Below the pieces are notes generated by a model. It was not told where the DNA came from. It saw only the letters and a list, made by a program, of their open reading frames with translations, and did not search any database. The position numbers were made by a program, and so were the translations under genes. From assembly GCF_009712035.1 (NCBI RefSeq), contig NZ_VILB01000014.1, positions 336,086 through 400,085 on the forward strand: a stretch of DNA of 64,000 bases, in the 5' to 3' direction. Shown here in pieces: positions 9,410 through 17,607 of this stretch. Within the stretch, counting starts at the first letter, position 1. Each line of letters starts with the position of its first letter. The DNA is from Anabaena sp. UHCC 0187 (lineage in GTDB: Bacteria > Cyanobacteriota > Cyanobacteriia > Cyanobacteriales > Nostocaceae).

Positions 9410-10648
9410 TTAACTTAGTGAATTATCCTCTTCTAAAAGCTCCTCATCGTCATCTTCATATGGGTTATATTGTTCTGAAATTTGTTCAACAAAATTATCT
9501 GATGACAATTCTATATTTCGGACAGTATTATCAGGATCTAATATAACTTCTACGATAGAATCAAAACATAAATTGTAGACTGAGTCTCTTGCTAATTGTA
9601 GTGTTACTTCAACAGATAATGTATTACTTTGCCTTACTTTTCCTTTAATCCGCATAATAGGAGAATAATATCTCTCCTCTTCTTGACTCCAAAAAGCGTA
9701 TTCAGTCTTATCATAACTAATATAGGCAGTATATATAATTGCTGCTTCTAATTCAAATGTCACTACTGGATTTTCAGGATCTTTATCATTAATGTCTACA
9801 ATATTTGTTTCAATAATTTTTATAGCATGAACTTTTATAAACTCTATATCTTCACTATTTGGATCAAAATAACCATCATCAAAGTAATAACTAAATGAAA
9901 ACTCTTTTGAAGTGAAAGAATTTGAGATTTCGTGCTTAATTTCTTTGATGTTATTCTCAAGTATTTTATAACAAAAGTTAACATCCTCAGATTCCTTATC
10001 TATTTGTAGTCTTTCCTCTATTATAATTTCTTTTAATAATTGATCAATACTTTCTTTGTAAATCAAATTGTTAGCGTTACCAACTGTATTTTTCCAATCA
10101 TTATCTCCGCTAATGACATATATGTCCTGATTTTCATTTTTAGCCAGATTCTCTATTGCTGCTATAGCAAAAGCATCTGGAAATTCGTGCTTCTTTGCAC
10201 CATCCTTGAAAGGAGGAATAAGTTGAAAATATTTACTAAACACATCTTCTGGGGAAACGCTATCTACTCGTAATAATGTAATTTGTGCTTCTTGTATAAA
10301 ACCGTTGAATTGTTTTATCAACTCATTGTAAAGCTTCTTTTCGTCCAATTCTAAATTTAATAAATATTTATACTCTGTAGAGTTATATAATATGGATGAT
10401 TTTTTACGAAAATCCGAATGACATTTTTTCCAAGCACCTACAGATTCTTTCGATAACTTTTCTAGATGAGATAATATTTCTTGTTGATTGATAGTTGTTA
10501 AATAAATAGCAACTTTTTTTTCTTTGGCTAACTTAACTAACCTTATAAAACTATTTGAATTATAGTTAAATTTAACTTTATCAAAAACCTCTGTATCTAA
10601 AGCAACTAACCGTAACTGGTGAGGCCGTTTTATTCTTAGTGTTTCCAT
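9410..10648 (-). CDS. PIN_12 (DUF4935)-like nuclease, 412 aa
   Basis: The N-terminal ~200 residues have the acidic pattern of a PIN ribonuclease: ALDTEVF (D18), QQEI (E57), FPDAFAIAAIE (D158) and VISGDNDW (D182/D184). The spacing, with a long helical insert between the second and third motifs, fits the PIN_12/DUF4935 branch. The C-terminal 200 residues are strand-rich and acidic, ending in a run of Asp/Glu, and I do not recognise them; they may sense a ligand or bind a partner. It is convergent with the 264-aa helical protein, with 10 bp between. PIN nucleases of this kind are usually Mg2+-dependent RNases used as toxins or antiviral effectors; the target is unknown. Confidence 0.7.
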   Translation of the reverse strand: METLRIKRPHQLRLVALDTEVFDKVKFNYNSNSFIRLVKLAKEKKVAIYLTTINQQEILSHLEKLSKESVGAWKKCHSDFRKKSSILYNSTEYKYLLNLELDEKKLYNELIKQFNGFIQEAQITLLRVDSVSPEDVFSKYFQLIPPFKDGAKKHEFPDAFAIAAIENLAKNENQDIYVISGDNDWKNTVGNANNLIYKESIDQLLKEIIIEERLQIDKESEDVNFCYKILENNIKEIKHEISNSFTSKEFSFSYYFDDGYFDPNSEDIEFIKVHAIKIIETNIVDINDKDPENPVVTFELEAAIIYTAYISYDKTEYAFWSQEEERYYSPIMRIKGKVRQSNTLSVEVTLQLARDSVYNLCFDSIVEVILDPDNTVRNIELSSDNFVEQISEQYNPYEDDDEELLEEDNSLS

Positions 10649-10763
10649 AAGCTTTTACACCCAATTTGACTATTATAAACTCATAATCTAAAATTTTTGC
10701 TTATGAGACTATACCATAATTTACCCACATTTAGGAGATAATCGCTGTTTGGGGTGTGGGAGT

Positions 10764-11118
10764 GCGATCGCTTTTGGGGATGTTGGGAGTGCGATCGCTT
10801 TTGGGTTTGGGAGTGCGATCGCTTTTGGGGATGTGGGGGTGCGATCGCTGTTTGGGGATGTGTGGAGTGCGATCGCTTTTAGGATGTGGGGATGCGATCG
10901 CTGTTTGAGGATGTTGGGAGTGCGATCGCTGTTTTGGGAATGTGGGAGTGCGATCGCTGTTTTGGGGATGTTGGGAGTGCGATCGCTTTTTTGGGGATGT
11001 GGAGATGCGATCGCTTTTGGGATGTTGGGAGTGCGATCGCTTTTGGGGATGTGGGGATGCGATCGCTTTTGGGATGTGTGGGAGAGCGATCACTTTTGGG
11101 GTGTGGGAGTGCGATCGC
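10764..11118. repeat. HIP1-bearing minisatellite (13 perfect GCGATCGC sites)
   Basis: A tandem array of 24-29-bp units, each of the form GCGATCGCTTTTGGGGATGT plus GGGAGT or similar. Perfect HIP1 octamers start at 10764, 10791, 10815, 10841, 10869, 10894, 10922, 10950, 10979, 11007, 11033, 11059 and 11111; a degenerate GCGATCAC lies at 11086. Units differ by small indels and substitutions (TTTTGGGG, GTTTGGGG, ATGTTGGG, ATGTGGGG). Several frames are open through it on both strands because the unit lacks stops, but the products are low-complexity repeats without ribosome sites, so I treat it as noncoding. Confidence 0.9.
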
Positions 11119-11136
11119 TGTTGTGGAGATGTGAGG

Positions 11137-11166
11137 ATGAGCGATAGCGAAGCGCTCCGTAGGAAT
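11137..11166. repeat. Dispersed GCGATAGCGAAGCG-type repeat
   Basis: GAGCGATAGCGAAGCGCTCC plus GTAGGAATC abuts the HIP1 array. The same core recurs at 11817-11845, 20902-20928, 20942-20966 and, rearranged, at 44376-44431. It is a short intergenic repeat common in cyanobacteria. Confidence 0.6.
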
Positions 11167-11173
11167 CAAAAAA

Positions 11174-11503
11174 TTAAACTTCCTCATCTAAGAATGGCAA
11201 GAGATCCTCTAAATCTCTCGCTCCATGCAAAACCCGTAGAACCTCCACTTGTTCCTTTTTAACTTTATAAAAAATCAAATAGTCCTTAAAATTCTTAATC
11301 CGCCACTGACGAATTGTTCCCATATCAGACAAAGACGACACAACCTTACCCATATTGGGAGTTATTGCCAATTGAGTAAAAGCATACTCAACAAACTCCA
11401 AAAACTTCTCCCCTGATTCCCGATTACCATTCACCAAAATATAATTTGCTTGTTGTCTGATATCTTGAGTAGCACGATTGCGAACAATTACTTGAAAAGC
11501 CAT
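11174..11503 (-). CDS. RelE/ParE family toxin
   Basis: The 109-aa product begins MAFQVIVRNRATQDIRQQAN and ends with FKDYLIFYKVKKEQVEVLRVLHGARDLEDLL. The YLIFYKV...VLRVLHGARD pattern is the typical C-terminal core of ParE/RelE toxins. ParE members poison gyrase and RelE members cleave mRNA; which applies is not visible. The start at 11503 is chosen because the family begins here and it lies 5 nt after the antitoxin stop, giving translational coupling; a longer in-frame start at 11551 would run inside the antitoxin. The pair is complete and looks functional. Confidence 0.85.
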   Translation of the reverse strand: MAFQVIVRNRATQDIRQQANYILVNGNRESGEKFLEFVEYAFTQLAITPNMGKVVSSLSDMGTIRQWRIKNFKDYLIFYKVKKEQVEVLRVLHGARDLEDLLPFLDEEV

Positions 11504-11508
11504 ACTCA

Positions 11509-11751
11509 CTACTGCGCCGCACCAAAGATTGATCCGCGCAAATCCCGCCAATATTCAGGAGTTACAGGTTCAGCTTCTGAGTCCAAACCTTCTTGCAACA
11601 AACTAGCTAATTTTGCTTGAGCATCCTTACGCCGTTGATCTTGCTGCAACAACATCAAAAAATAGTCCGCTACAGTATCATAATTGCCAGATTGAAGCTG
11701 AACCTCAAGATAAGACTCAAGTTCTTTTGGTATCGGAAAACTCACATTCAT
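11509..11751 (-). CDS. ParD/CopG-like antitoxin
   Basis: The 80-aa product begins MNVSFPIPKELESYLEVQLQ and continues GNYDTVADYFLMLLQQDQRR, the ribbon-helix-helix arrangement of ParD-like antitoxins (a DNA-binding strand, then two helices). The C-terminal half is acidic and probably wraps the toxin. It is upstream of, and 5 nt from, the RelE/ParE toxin start, the usual antitoxin-first order. Antitoxins of this type repress their own operon, usually at a palindrome near the start; none is obvious here. Confidence 0.8.
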   Translation of the reverse strand: MNVSFPIPKELESYLEVQLQSGNYDTVADYFLMLLQQDQRRKDAQAKLASLLQEGLDSEAEPVTPEYWRDLRGSIFGAAQ

Positions 11752-11816
11752 AAGTTTCTAATATGAATAAAATCTTATTAGTATCTTATCATTTTTTATT
11801 CTAGTGATGAATTTAG

Positions 11817-11845
11817 GCGATAGCGAAGCTGACCGAAGGTATCAC
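11817..11845. repeat. Dispersed GCGATAGCGAAGC-type repeat
   Basis: GCGATAGCGAAGCTGACCGA with a following AGGTATCAC matches the element at 11137-11166 in its first 13 bases. It lies between the antitoxin gene and pgk. Confidence 0.5.
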
Positions 11846-11889
11846 TTTTTAACCAGTAACTGTAGATTATCTATGAACCTACACAGCGT

Positions 11890-11930
11890 TTAAAAAATGA
11901 AGGACAAAGTAAAAAACTTCATCCTTCACC
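11890..11930 (-). terminator. pgk terminator
   Basis: Read on the minus strand, TGAAGGA (11928-11922) pairs with TCCTTCA (11904-11898) and is followed directly by a run of six T. It starts about 10 nt after the pgk stop. Confidence 0.8.
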
Positions 11931-11937
11931 TTTTTAA

Positions 11938-13140
11938 TTACGCTTCATCCAAAGCTGCAATACCAGGTAAAACCTTACCTTCTAGCAACTCCAAACTCGC
12001 ACCACCACCAGTAGAAATGTGGCTCATTTGATCAGCCAAACCAACCTTTTCTACAGCCGCTACAGAGTCACCACCACCGATAATGGTAGTTGCGCCGGTT
12101 TTGCCAATTTCTGCTAGAGTATGAGCGATCGCTTCCGTACCCGCAGCAAATTTATCAAACTCAAACACACCCATTGGCCCATTCCAAATCACAGTCTTAC
12201 AATCAGCCAAAGCCGCTTGGAAAACCTTGATAGAATCAGGGCCAATATCTAAACCCATACCATCGGCAGGGATATTTTCAATGCTGACAGTAGTAGCATT
12301 AGCATCAGGAGCAAACTTATCAGCGGAAACAATATCTGTAGGTAGCAACAAAGCCACACCACGTTCTTTGGCTTTAGCTTCCAACTCTCTAGCCAATTCT
12401 AGCTTGTCTTCTTCAACCAAAGACTTACCAACACTCAAACCACGGGCTTTGTAGAAAGTGAAAATCATCCCACCGCCAATGATCAACTTATCGCACTTTT
12501 CTAACAGGGTTTCAATCACGCCGATTTTGCTAGAAACCTTAGAACCGCCGATAATAGCCGCCAAAGGACGCTTAGGTTCTTCAATTGCACTTTGTAAGTA
12601 TTGCAATTCCTTCTCCACCAAATAACCAGCCACAGAAGGACTCAGAAACTTAGTTACACCCTCAGTAGAAGCGTGGGCGCGGTGTGCAGTACCGAACGCA
12701 TCATTTACATAAAAATCAGCATTTGCAGCCAATTTCTTCGCAAATTCAGGATCGTTCTTTTCTTCTTCTGGGTAAAACCGAACATTTTCCAACAACAGCA
12801 CTTGGCCATTTTCCAAAGCACTTACAGCAGCAGCCACATCATCACCAATACAGTCATCAGTTTTCACAACTGCTTGTCCCAACAACTCAGAAAGACGTTT
12901 AGCCACAGGAGTTAAACGTAACTTTTCAGTTACACCCTTGGGACGACCGAAATGACTTGTTAGAATGACCTTAGCACCCTTTTGGGTCAAATCTTGGATT
13001 GTTGGCAGCGCTGCTCGAATCCGGGTATCATCAGTAATGTTGCCTTGATCATCCACAGGCACGTTAAAATCAACCCGCACCAAAGCGCGTTTTCCCGATA
13101 TATCAGCCGCAGATAAACTTGCTAAACTTTTTTTAGACAC
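11938..13140 (-). CDS. pgk: Phosphoglycerate kinase
   Basis: Pgk interconverts 1,3-bisphosphoglycerate plus ADP and 3-phosphoglycerate plus ATP; in cyanobacteria it serves both glycolysis and the Calvin cycle in the cytosol. Family motifs are present: [14 protein letters not shown] near the N-terminus, [25 protein letters not shown], and [14 protein letters not shown] near the C-terminus. I place the start at GTG 13140 (400 aa, [10 protein letters not shown]) because AGGAG lies nine bases upstream and the family begins this way; a TTG at 13146 would add two residues but is only three bases from AGGAG. It is divergent from the usp gene with 88 bp between. Confidence 0.97.
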   Translation of the reverse strand: MSKKSLASLSAADISGKRALVRVDFNVPVDDQGNITDDTRIRAALPTIQDLTQKGAKVILTSHFGRPKGVTEKLRLTPVAKRLSELLGQAVVKTDDCIGDDVAAAVSALENGQVLLLENVRFYPEEEKNDPEFAKKLAANADFYVNDAFGTAHRAHASTEGVTKFLSPSVAGYLVEKELQYLQSAIEEPKRPLAAIIGGSKVSSKIGVIETLLEKCDKLIIGGGMIFTFYKARGLSVGKSLVEEDKLELARELEAKAKERGVALLLPTDIVSADKFAPDANATTVSIENIPADGMGLDIGPDSIKVFQAALADCKTVIWNGPMGVFEFDKFAAGTEAIAHTLAEIGKTGATTIIGGGDSVAAVEKVGLADQMSHISTGGGASLELLEGKVLPGIAALDEA

Positions 13141-13228
13141 AGCCAAACTCTCCTGATTACTTTTTTGTTATTGTCTTCAAAATATGACCATCAAGATTTT
13201 ACCGGAGTGAGGGGTGCAGAGGTGATAT

Positions 13229-13636
13229 ATGTTTAAAACAGTTCTATTTCCCATTGATCAAAGTCGAGAAGCCAGAGAGGCCGCTGATATAGTTGCCAAT
13301 ATTGTGCAAACCTATGGCAGCCGCTTAATTCTGCTTTCAGTCGTTGAAGAGGCAGACTCAGAAGCACCTGCTACCAGTCCTATGGTATCTCCAGAAGCAG
13401 TTGCCAAACTCCTAGAAAATGCCCAAACCCTATTTTCTCAACAAGGAATCATAGCGGAATTACTAGAAAGACAAGGTAAACCAGCCTTTACTATCTGTGA
13501 TGTTGCTGATGAAGTTGAGGCTAGTTTAATTATTATGGGCTGTCGAGGACTAGGTTTAACGGAAGAAGGTTCAACTGATAGCGTTACCACGCGGGTAATT
13601 AACCTTTCTCCCTGTCCGGTTTTGATTGTTCCTTGA
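13229..13636 (+). CDS. Universal stress protein (UspA family)
   Basis: A 135-aa single-domain Usp: MFKTVLFPIDQSREAREAAD at the N-terminus, then a helix/strand alternation, ending NLSPCPVLIVP. The nucleotide loop reads GCRGLGLTEEGSTDSVTTRV; the usual G-x2-G-x9-G(S/T) has Asp where the last Gly is expected, so ATP binding may be altered. Usp proteins are small cytosolic stress-tolerance factors. It is divergent from pgk; the shared 88-bp region must hold both promoters. Confidence 0.93.
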   Translation: MFKTVLFPIDQSREAREAADIVANIVQTYGSRLILLSVVEEADSEAPATSPMVSPEAVAKLLENAQTLFSQQGIIAELLERQGKPAFTICDVADEVEASLIIMGCRGLGLTEEGSTDSVTTRVINLSPCPVLIVP

Positions 13637-13646
13637 TTAACTATCG

Positions 13647-13682
13647 GGTGCGTTAATCTGGATTAACACAGTGTAGCGCACC
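13647..13682 (+). terminator. Nested inverted repeat after the usp gene
   Basis: GGTGCG (13647-13652) pairs with CGCACC (13677-13682), and GTTAAT/ATTAAC (13652-13657/13662-13667) forms an inner hairpin. It lies 11 nt after the usp stop. It lacks a T-run and belongs to the same GGTGCGTTA repeat family as 21157-21217, so it may be a repeat used as a transcript end. Confidence 0.45.
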
Positions 13683-13697
13683 ACCTAAAATTCTGGA

Positions 13698-14153
13698 TTA
13701 TGAAGGATTATGAAAATCATTCAGCACTAACACACGCAATTCTGTAATTCGCTTGAAGGTGAGATCATTAGTCAAAAAAGCTTCACATTCTGCGTTTAAA
13801 GCCACAGCAATTTGCAAAGCATCAGGTAATTGTATATTATATCTAGCGCGTATTTGAGCAGCTTCTATTGCTATAGTTTCATTAATCAATCCCACAAATT
13901 CAATCTTGTCATTTTCAGTCATTAACTCTATAAACTCTTGCTGTAATTCCGTTTGTTTTAACCGATAGGGTTGAACTAAACATTCAGCTAAAGTAATAGG
14001 TGAAACAACACCAATTAAAGGTGTGTTTTGAAGCTGTTCAAATACTTCTAGGGACAGATGAAAGTATTCTGGATGTTGTTCTACGAAGTAAATAACTGGA
14101 GCAGTATCCAAAAATAAGCGTCTCACACCCTGTAAATTATTGGTAATACTCAC
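13698..14153 (-). CDS. PIN domain toxin, VapC-like
   Basis: The 151-aa product has PIN motifs: LFLDTAPVIYF (D16), PITLAECLV (Glu of motif 2), IQLPDALQIAVAL (Asp of motif 3) and FLTNDLTF (Asp of motif 4). VapC proteins are Mg2+-dependent RNases that cut tRNA or rRNA. Its ATG overlaps the stop of the upstream 86-aa gene by four bases (ATGA), the standard toxin-antitoxin coupling. All four acidic positions are kept, so it is probably active. Confidence 0.85.
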   Translation of the reverse strand: MSITNNLQGVRRLFLDTAPVIYFVEQHPEYFHLSLEVFEQLQNTPLIGVVSPITLAECLVQPYRLKQTELQQEFIELMTENDKIEFVGLINETIAIEAAQIRARYNIQLPDALQIAVALNAECEAFLTNDLTFKRITELRVLVLNDFHNPS

Positions 14154-14410
14154 TTCTGTTTTTCCAATTGCTGGTTCGCAAGTTCTAAATCTGGAAATTC
14201 ACCACGTCTCATGCGTGTAACATATTCTTGAGCATCCATACCACCTAATAAATTGGGGGCTATTCCGGCAAATTCCATCAAATTGCGGCTGGGTTTGCGT
14301 TTGATTTCGCAATGTTGCAATCTTTGGGTGAGATGTGAGATTAAACTTAATTGTTCATCAGGTGTAAGTGCGTTCGCTAGTGTCATCAACTCAATCAATT
14401 GTTTAGACAT
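14150..14410 (-). CDS. Antitoxin partner of the VapC-like toxin
   Basis: An 86-aa protein, MSKQLIELMTLANALTPDEQ, with a helical N-terminus similar to small cyanobacterial antitoxin-like proteins, and a C-terminal part RMRRGEFPDLELANQQLEKQ that could bind the toxin. The assignment rests mainly on position: same strand, directly upstream of, and overlapping, the PIN toxin. It lacks an obvious ribbon-helix-helix or AbrB motif. Confidence 0.65.
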   Translation of the reverse strand: MSKQLIELMTLANALTPDEQLSLISHLTQRLQHCEIKRKPSRNLMEFAGIAPNLLGGMDAQEYVTRMRRGEFPDLELANQQLEKQK

Positions 14411-14445
14411 TTGGCTTAATGGTTATTTATTTAATTTTATCTTAT

Positions 14446-15207
14446 TCAAACCCGCCGATTTACCAAAGTCGCACTGGCTTGGTCAACTGGCATAAGTACG
14501 ACTTCATTAATATTAACGTGACTGGCTCTAGTAGCACAGAAAAAGATCACATCAGCCACATCATCAGGAGTCAAGGGTTTAACACCTTCGTAAACCTTTT
14601 TAGCCCGTTCTGTATCACCATGAAAACGCACTTCACTAAATTCTGTTTCTACCATACCAGGATCTACAGAAGTCACCCGCACAGGAGTTCCTAAAAGGTC
14701 TTGTTTTAAGCCTTCAGAAATGGCTTTAACGGCGGCTTTAGTACCGCAATAGACATTACCACCGGGATAGGTTTGATGTCCCGCAATAGAGCCGATATTG
14801 ATGACATGACCAAAATTCCGTGCAACCATTCCCGGTACAATATAGCGAGTCAGGTAAAGCAAACCTTTGATGTTAGTATCAATCATTTCTTCCCAGTCTT
14901 GAAAGTCGCCTTCATGCAATTTACTTAAACCGCGACTTAAACCAGCATTATTAATCAGAATATCAATATTTGCCCAAGATGAGGGTAAGTTAGCAATAGC
15001 TGATTCTACCGCCAAGCGATCGCACACATCAAGTTGCAATAAATGGATTTTATCAGGTGGAATATCTAAAGAATCAGCTAGTTGTTGCAAACGTTCCCAA
15101 CGCCGTGCAACTAAAATCAGTTTTGCACCAGCATCAGCAAAAATTTTGGCACAAGCAGCACCAATACCGCTACTTGCACCGGTAATAAAAACAATTTGAT
15201 TTTGCAT
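14446..15207 (-). CDS. Short-chain dehydrogenase/reductase (YdfG-like)
   Basis: A classical 253-aa SDR. It has the cofactor motif GASSGIG (residues 10-16), Arg residues after the second strand (VARRWERL) suggesting NADP(H), NNAG (87-90), Ser140 and Y153-x3-K157 of the catalytic triad. The overall sequence is closest in feel to the serine/allo-threonine dehydrogenase YdfG group, which also reduces 3-hydroxy acids and malonic semialdehyde; the true substrate is not known. The region just upstream of the ATG is a heptamer array, so there is no Shine-Dalgarno sequence. Confidence 0.88.
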   Translation of the reverse strand: MQNQIVFITGASSGIGAACAKIFADAGAKLILVARRWERLQQLADSLDIPPDKIHLLQLDVCDRLAVESAIANLPSSWANIDILINNAGLSRGLSKLHEGDFQDWEEMIDTNIKGLLYLTRYIVPGMVARNFGHVINIGSIAGHQTYPGGNVYCGTKAAVKAISEGLKQDLLGTPVRVTSVDPGMVETEFSEVRFHGDTERAKKVYEGVKPLTPDDVADVIFFCATRASHVNINEVVLMPVDQASATLVNRRV

Positions 15208-15209
15208 GG

Positions 15210-15250
15210 ATTGGTAATTGGTAATTGGTGATTGGTAATTGGTAATTGAG
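15210..15250. repeat. ATTGGTA heptamer array
   Basis: About five tandem copies of ATTGGTA with one variant (ATTGGTG). It begins three bases upstream of the SDR start codon, occupying the place of its leader and ribosome site. Confidence 0.85.
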
Positions 15251-15262
15251 TATTTTTTTATT

Positions 15263-15286
15263 CCCAGTCCCCAGTCCCCAGTCCCC
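15263..15286. repeat. CCCCAGT heptamer array (STRR1-type)
   Basis: Three tandem CCCCAGT units. CCCCA(A/G)T is the classical short tandemly repeated heptamer described in heterocystous cyanobacteria. It touches the stop codon of the neighbouring minus-strand gene. Confidence 0.75.
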
Positions 15287-16098
15287 TACTTTTTAACTAC
15301 TTGTAACCGCTGAGTAATAATAGTCATATTTTCACCTCTGCGAATCACTGCGGAAACCCATTGAGTACCAGGAGTAGAGGGTGCGCGTCCTATTTTGAAG
15401 AGTCCCCCAGAATTGAGAAATTCTAAATTTGCAATTGTGGGGTTGAGAAATTTATTGCCTTGAATGGGTTCTTCCATAGCCGTTCCCAACAGAACATCCT
15501 CACCTAATGGTTCTTGGACAATGGCATCAAAACTATATTTTTCACCAACTTTTACCTGTTGTGGTAATTTAATTTCTACTTGGGGTGGTTTATTCCCAGC
15601 AGTTAGTTGAGTCCGTTCTGACAAAATATCTTGGTGAACGATTTTTGAACCTGTGACTTTTTGACGCGATTTAATGGTAGATTGCAGAGTTAAATTATTG
15701 TTAGCAGATGTAGGTAAACCGCTGATGCTGGTGACAGTGTCCGCAATAATTGTATTACCTTCAGATTTCCAGGATTCTAGCTTTGTCGTGTAACGTAATT
15801 TAGGATATCGTTTCCAGAGTCCTGTTAAAGCTTGTTCCATAGCTTTGCGGTTTAAGCCGTCGCCATGAGTGAATGTGGGGCTGTAAAATTCCATGACACC
15901 GTTAACATTACCTTGATTAGCTGCGGTATTAATTTGTGTTAACAGGTTAGTGAGGGTAGCGGGGGCATTTCCTGGTTGACCGGCTTGAGCTAATTGCCAA
16001 TTGCTGGATAAACCAATTGTCAGTAAACTGGAAATCAGAGAAATACTAACAGTTAGTGTTTTGTTACGTTTCATTAATAAGGGGATAATTTTAGTCAT
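15286..16098 (-). CDS. Exported NTF2/SnoaL-like protein
   Basis: A 270-aa protein with an N-terminal signal peptide (hydrophobic stretch LTVSISLISSLLTIGLSSNW, then LAQA). Residues ~45-150 (TLTNLLTQINTAANQGNVNG, then VMEFYSPTFTHGDGLNRKAM) fit an NTF2-like (SnoaL/DUF4440) domain, a cone-shaped fold used for ligand binding. The C-terminal ~110 residues form a second, strand-rich part with no recognised family. A second ATG eight codons in (16074) is possible; neither has a good ribosome site. Periplasmic or lumenal location is inferred; function unknown. Confidence 0.65.
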   Translation of the reverse strand: MTKIIPLLMKRNKTLTVSISLISSLLTIGLSSNWQLAQAGQPGNAPATLTNLLTQINTAANQGNVNGVMEFYSPTFTHGDGLNRKAMEQALTGLWKRYPKLRYTTKLESWKSEGNTIIADTVTSISGLPTSANNNLTLQSTIKSRQKVTGSKIVHQDILSERTQLTAGNKPPQVEIKLPQQVKVGEKYSFDAIVQEPLGEDVLLGTAMEEPIQGNKFLNPTIANLEFLNSGGLFKIGRAPSTPGTQWVSAVIRRGENMTIITQRLQVVKK

Positions 16099-16183
16099 AA
16101 GTAAGATTTTACTGATTTGATGATAGAAGATAAGGAATTTGTTTTATCTTAATGAAGCTGGGAGATAAATGGTATAGCCGGGA

Positions 16184-17260
16184 ATGGTAAATCCACCAAT
16201 TAGATTACTTATAGCAGCTAGTGGGACAGGTGGACACTTGTTTCCTGCGATCGCTTTGGCTGAAAAATTGCCAGAATATAATATTGAATGGCTGGGTGTG
16301 CCGAATCGGCTAGAAACTCAGTTAGTTCCAGGGACATATCCTTTAAATACGGTCGCTGTCGAGGGTTTTCAGCAAGGTTTGAGTCTTGGTTCTGTTCGCA
16401 TCTTGTGGAAACTGATGGCCGCGATTCTAGAAGTAAGACGTATTCTCAAACAAGGAAAGTTCCAAGGAGTTTTCACCACAGGGGGTTATATTGCCGGACC
16501 TGCGGTGATTGCAGCGCGTTCCTTGGGTTTACCTGTGGTTTTTCATGAATCTAATGCCTTACCAGGAAAAGTTACCCGCTTTTTTGGCCCTTGGTGTAAT
16601 GCCGTAGCCATAGGATTTGATGTGACTGCTAAATATTTACTTCGGACTAAAACTGTTTGTGTCGGTACTCCTGTCCGTTCTCAATTTTTAGATCAGGAAA
16701 GCGATAACACCTTAGATTTACCTGTTCCTGATGGTGTTCCCCTAATTGTGGTGTTTGGTGGCAGTCAGGGGGCTGTGGCTGTAAATAAGTTAGTGCGACA
16801 GTCGGCAGACGCTTTATTTCAAACTGGTGCTTATATAGTGCATTTAACGGGTGATAATGATCCCGATATCAACAGTCTTCAACATCCTCAATATATCGCC
16901 TTGCCTTTTTATCACAATATGGCAGCTTTGTTGCGAAGGGCTAATTTAGCTATTAGTCGTTCTGGTGCGGGTAGCTTGACAGAATTGGCAGTTTGTGGTA
17001 CACCAGCAATTTTGATTCCCTATCCTTTTGCAGCGGAAGATCATCAATCTTATAATGCAGAGGTATTTACCAAAGCTGGGGCGGCATTGTCCTTTAAACA
17101 GTCGGATTTAACGCCAGAAATATTTACAACTCAGGTTTTGAATTTGTTGCAGTCTCCAGCAGAATTGGCGAAAATGGCAGAGCAGTCCAAAGCGATCGCT
17201 GTTCCTGATAGTGCGGATAAATTAGCAGCTTTGGTCAAAGAAGTCATGGGAAATCAGTAA
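16184..17260 (+). CDS. murG: Undecaprenyldiphospho-muramoylpentapeptide GlcNAc transferase
   Basis: MurG adds GlcNAc from UDP-GlcNAc to lipid I, making lipid II for peptidoglycan, on the cytosolic face of the plasma membrane. The 358-aa length is normal. Motifs: AASGTGGHLFPAIALAEKL at the N-terminus (glycine-rich loop), GGYIAGPAVIAA, VVFGGSQGAVAVN near 190, and SRSGAGSLTELAVCGTPAIL near 260 with AAEDHQSYNAEV after it, which bind the UDP-sugar. It stands alone here; the upstream gene is divergent. Confidence 0.97.
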   Translation: MVNPPIRLLIAASGTGGHLFPAIALAEKLPEYNIEWLGVPNRLETQLVPGTYPLNTVAVEGFQQGLSLGSVRILWKLMAAILEVRRILKQGKFQGVFTTGGYIAGPAVIAARSLGLPVVFHESNALPGKVTRFFGPWCNAVAIGFDVTAKYLLRTKTVCVGTPVRSQFLDQESDNTLDLPVPDGVPLIVVFGGSQGAVAVNKLVRQSADALFQTGAYIVHLTGDNDPDINSLQHPQYIALPFYHNMAALLRRANLAISRSGAGSLTELAVCGTPAILIPYPFAAEDHQSYNAEVFTKAGAALSFKQSDLTPEIFTTQVLNLLQSPAELAKMAEQSKAIAVPDSADKLAALVKEVMGNQ

Positions 17261-17560
17261 AAATCGCCATTGCTAAATTATCAGCATTTGGTGATATGGC
17301 GCGGTAGGATAGATAATAGCTCTCAGACTTGCAACAATCATTTACAAGTATTACAAAGATAAGTAACACTCTAAAAGATTTACCAGCCGCCATCAAGGTG
17401 GACTGATGCCTATATTTACGTTGAACTAGGAAAATTGCCGACTTTTGTAGCGATAATTTGACTTTTTACCATGAGAGAGGAATACAAAAGGCGTTTTCTA
17501 GCGATGAAAAGAGCCGTCAGCGTTCAGCCGTCAGTCGTCAGTGGTTTGTTAACAAGGGGA

Positions 17561-17607
17561 TTTAAGCCCCACCTCAACAAAATTCCGCCAAAGGTGGGGG
17601 AATTAAA
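17561..17607. repeat. Inverted repeat CCCCACCT/AGGTGGGG in a gene-free gap
   Basis: CCCCACCT (17567-17574) pairs with AGGTGGGG (17592-17599); flanking TTTAA and TTAAA extend the stem with a mismatch. The gap 17261-17736 has no gene. It also holds degenerate heptamer-like runs (TCAGCCGTCAGTCGTCAGT near 17525-17543 and AGCTGATAGCTGAATACTGA near 17625-17644). Confidence 0.55.

Noticed and set aside
10731-11262. Several overlapping open frames on both strands across the HIP1 array, giving repetitive proteins
   Set aside because: The repeat unit has no stop codons, so frames stay open by chance. The products are low-complexity, lack ribosome sites and differ only by unit indels, so noncoding repeat is the simpler reading.
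12601-12915. Plus-strand frames inside pgk
   Set aside because: They are antisense to a conserved pgk frame, with low-complexity Ser/His/Gln-rich products.
15210-15286. A CRISPR array
   Set aside because: The repeats are 7-bp direct tandem units without spacers, typical of short tandem heptamers. No cas gene or spaced repeat is found anywhere in the window.
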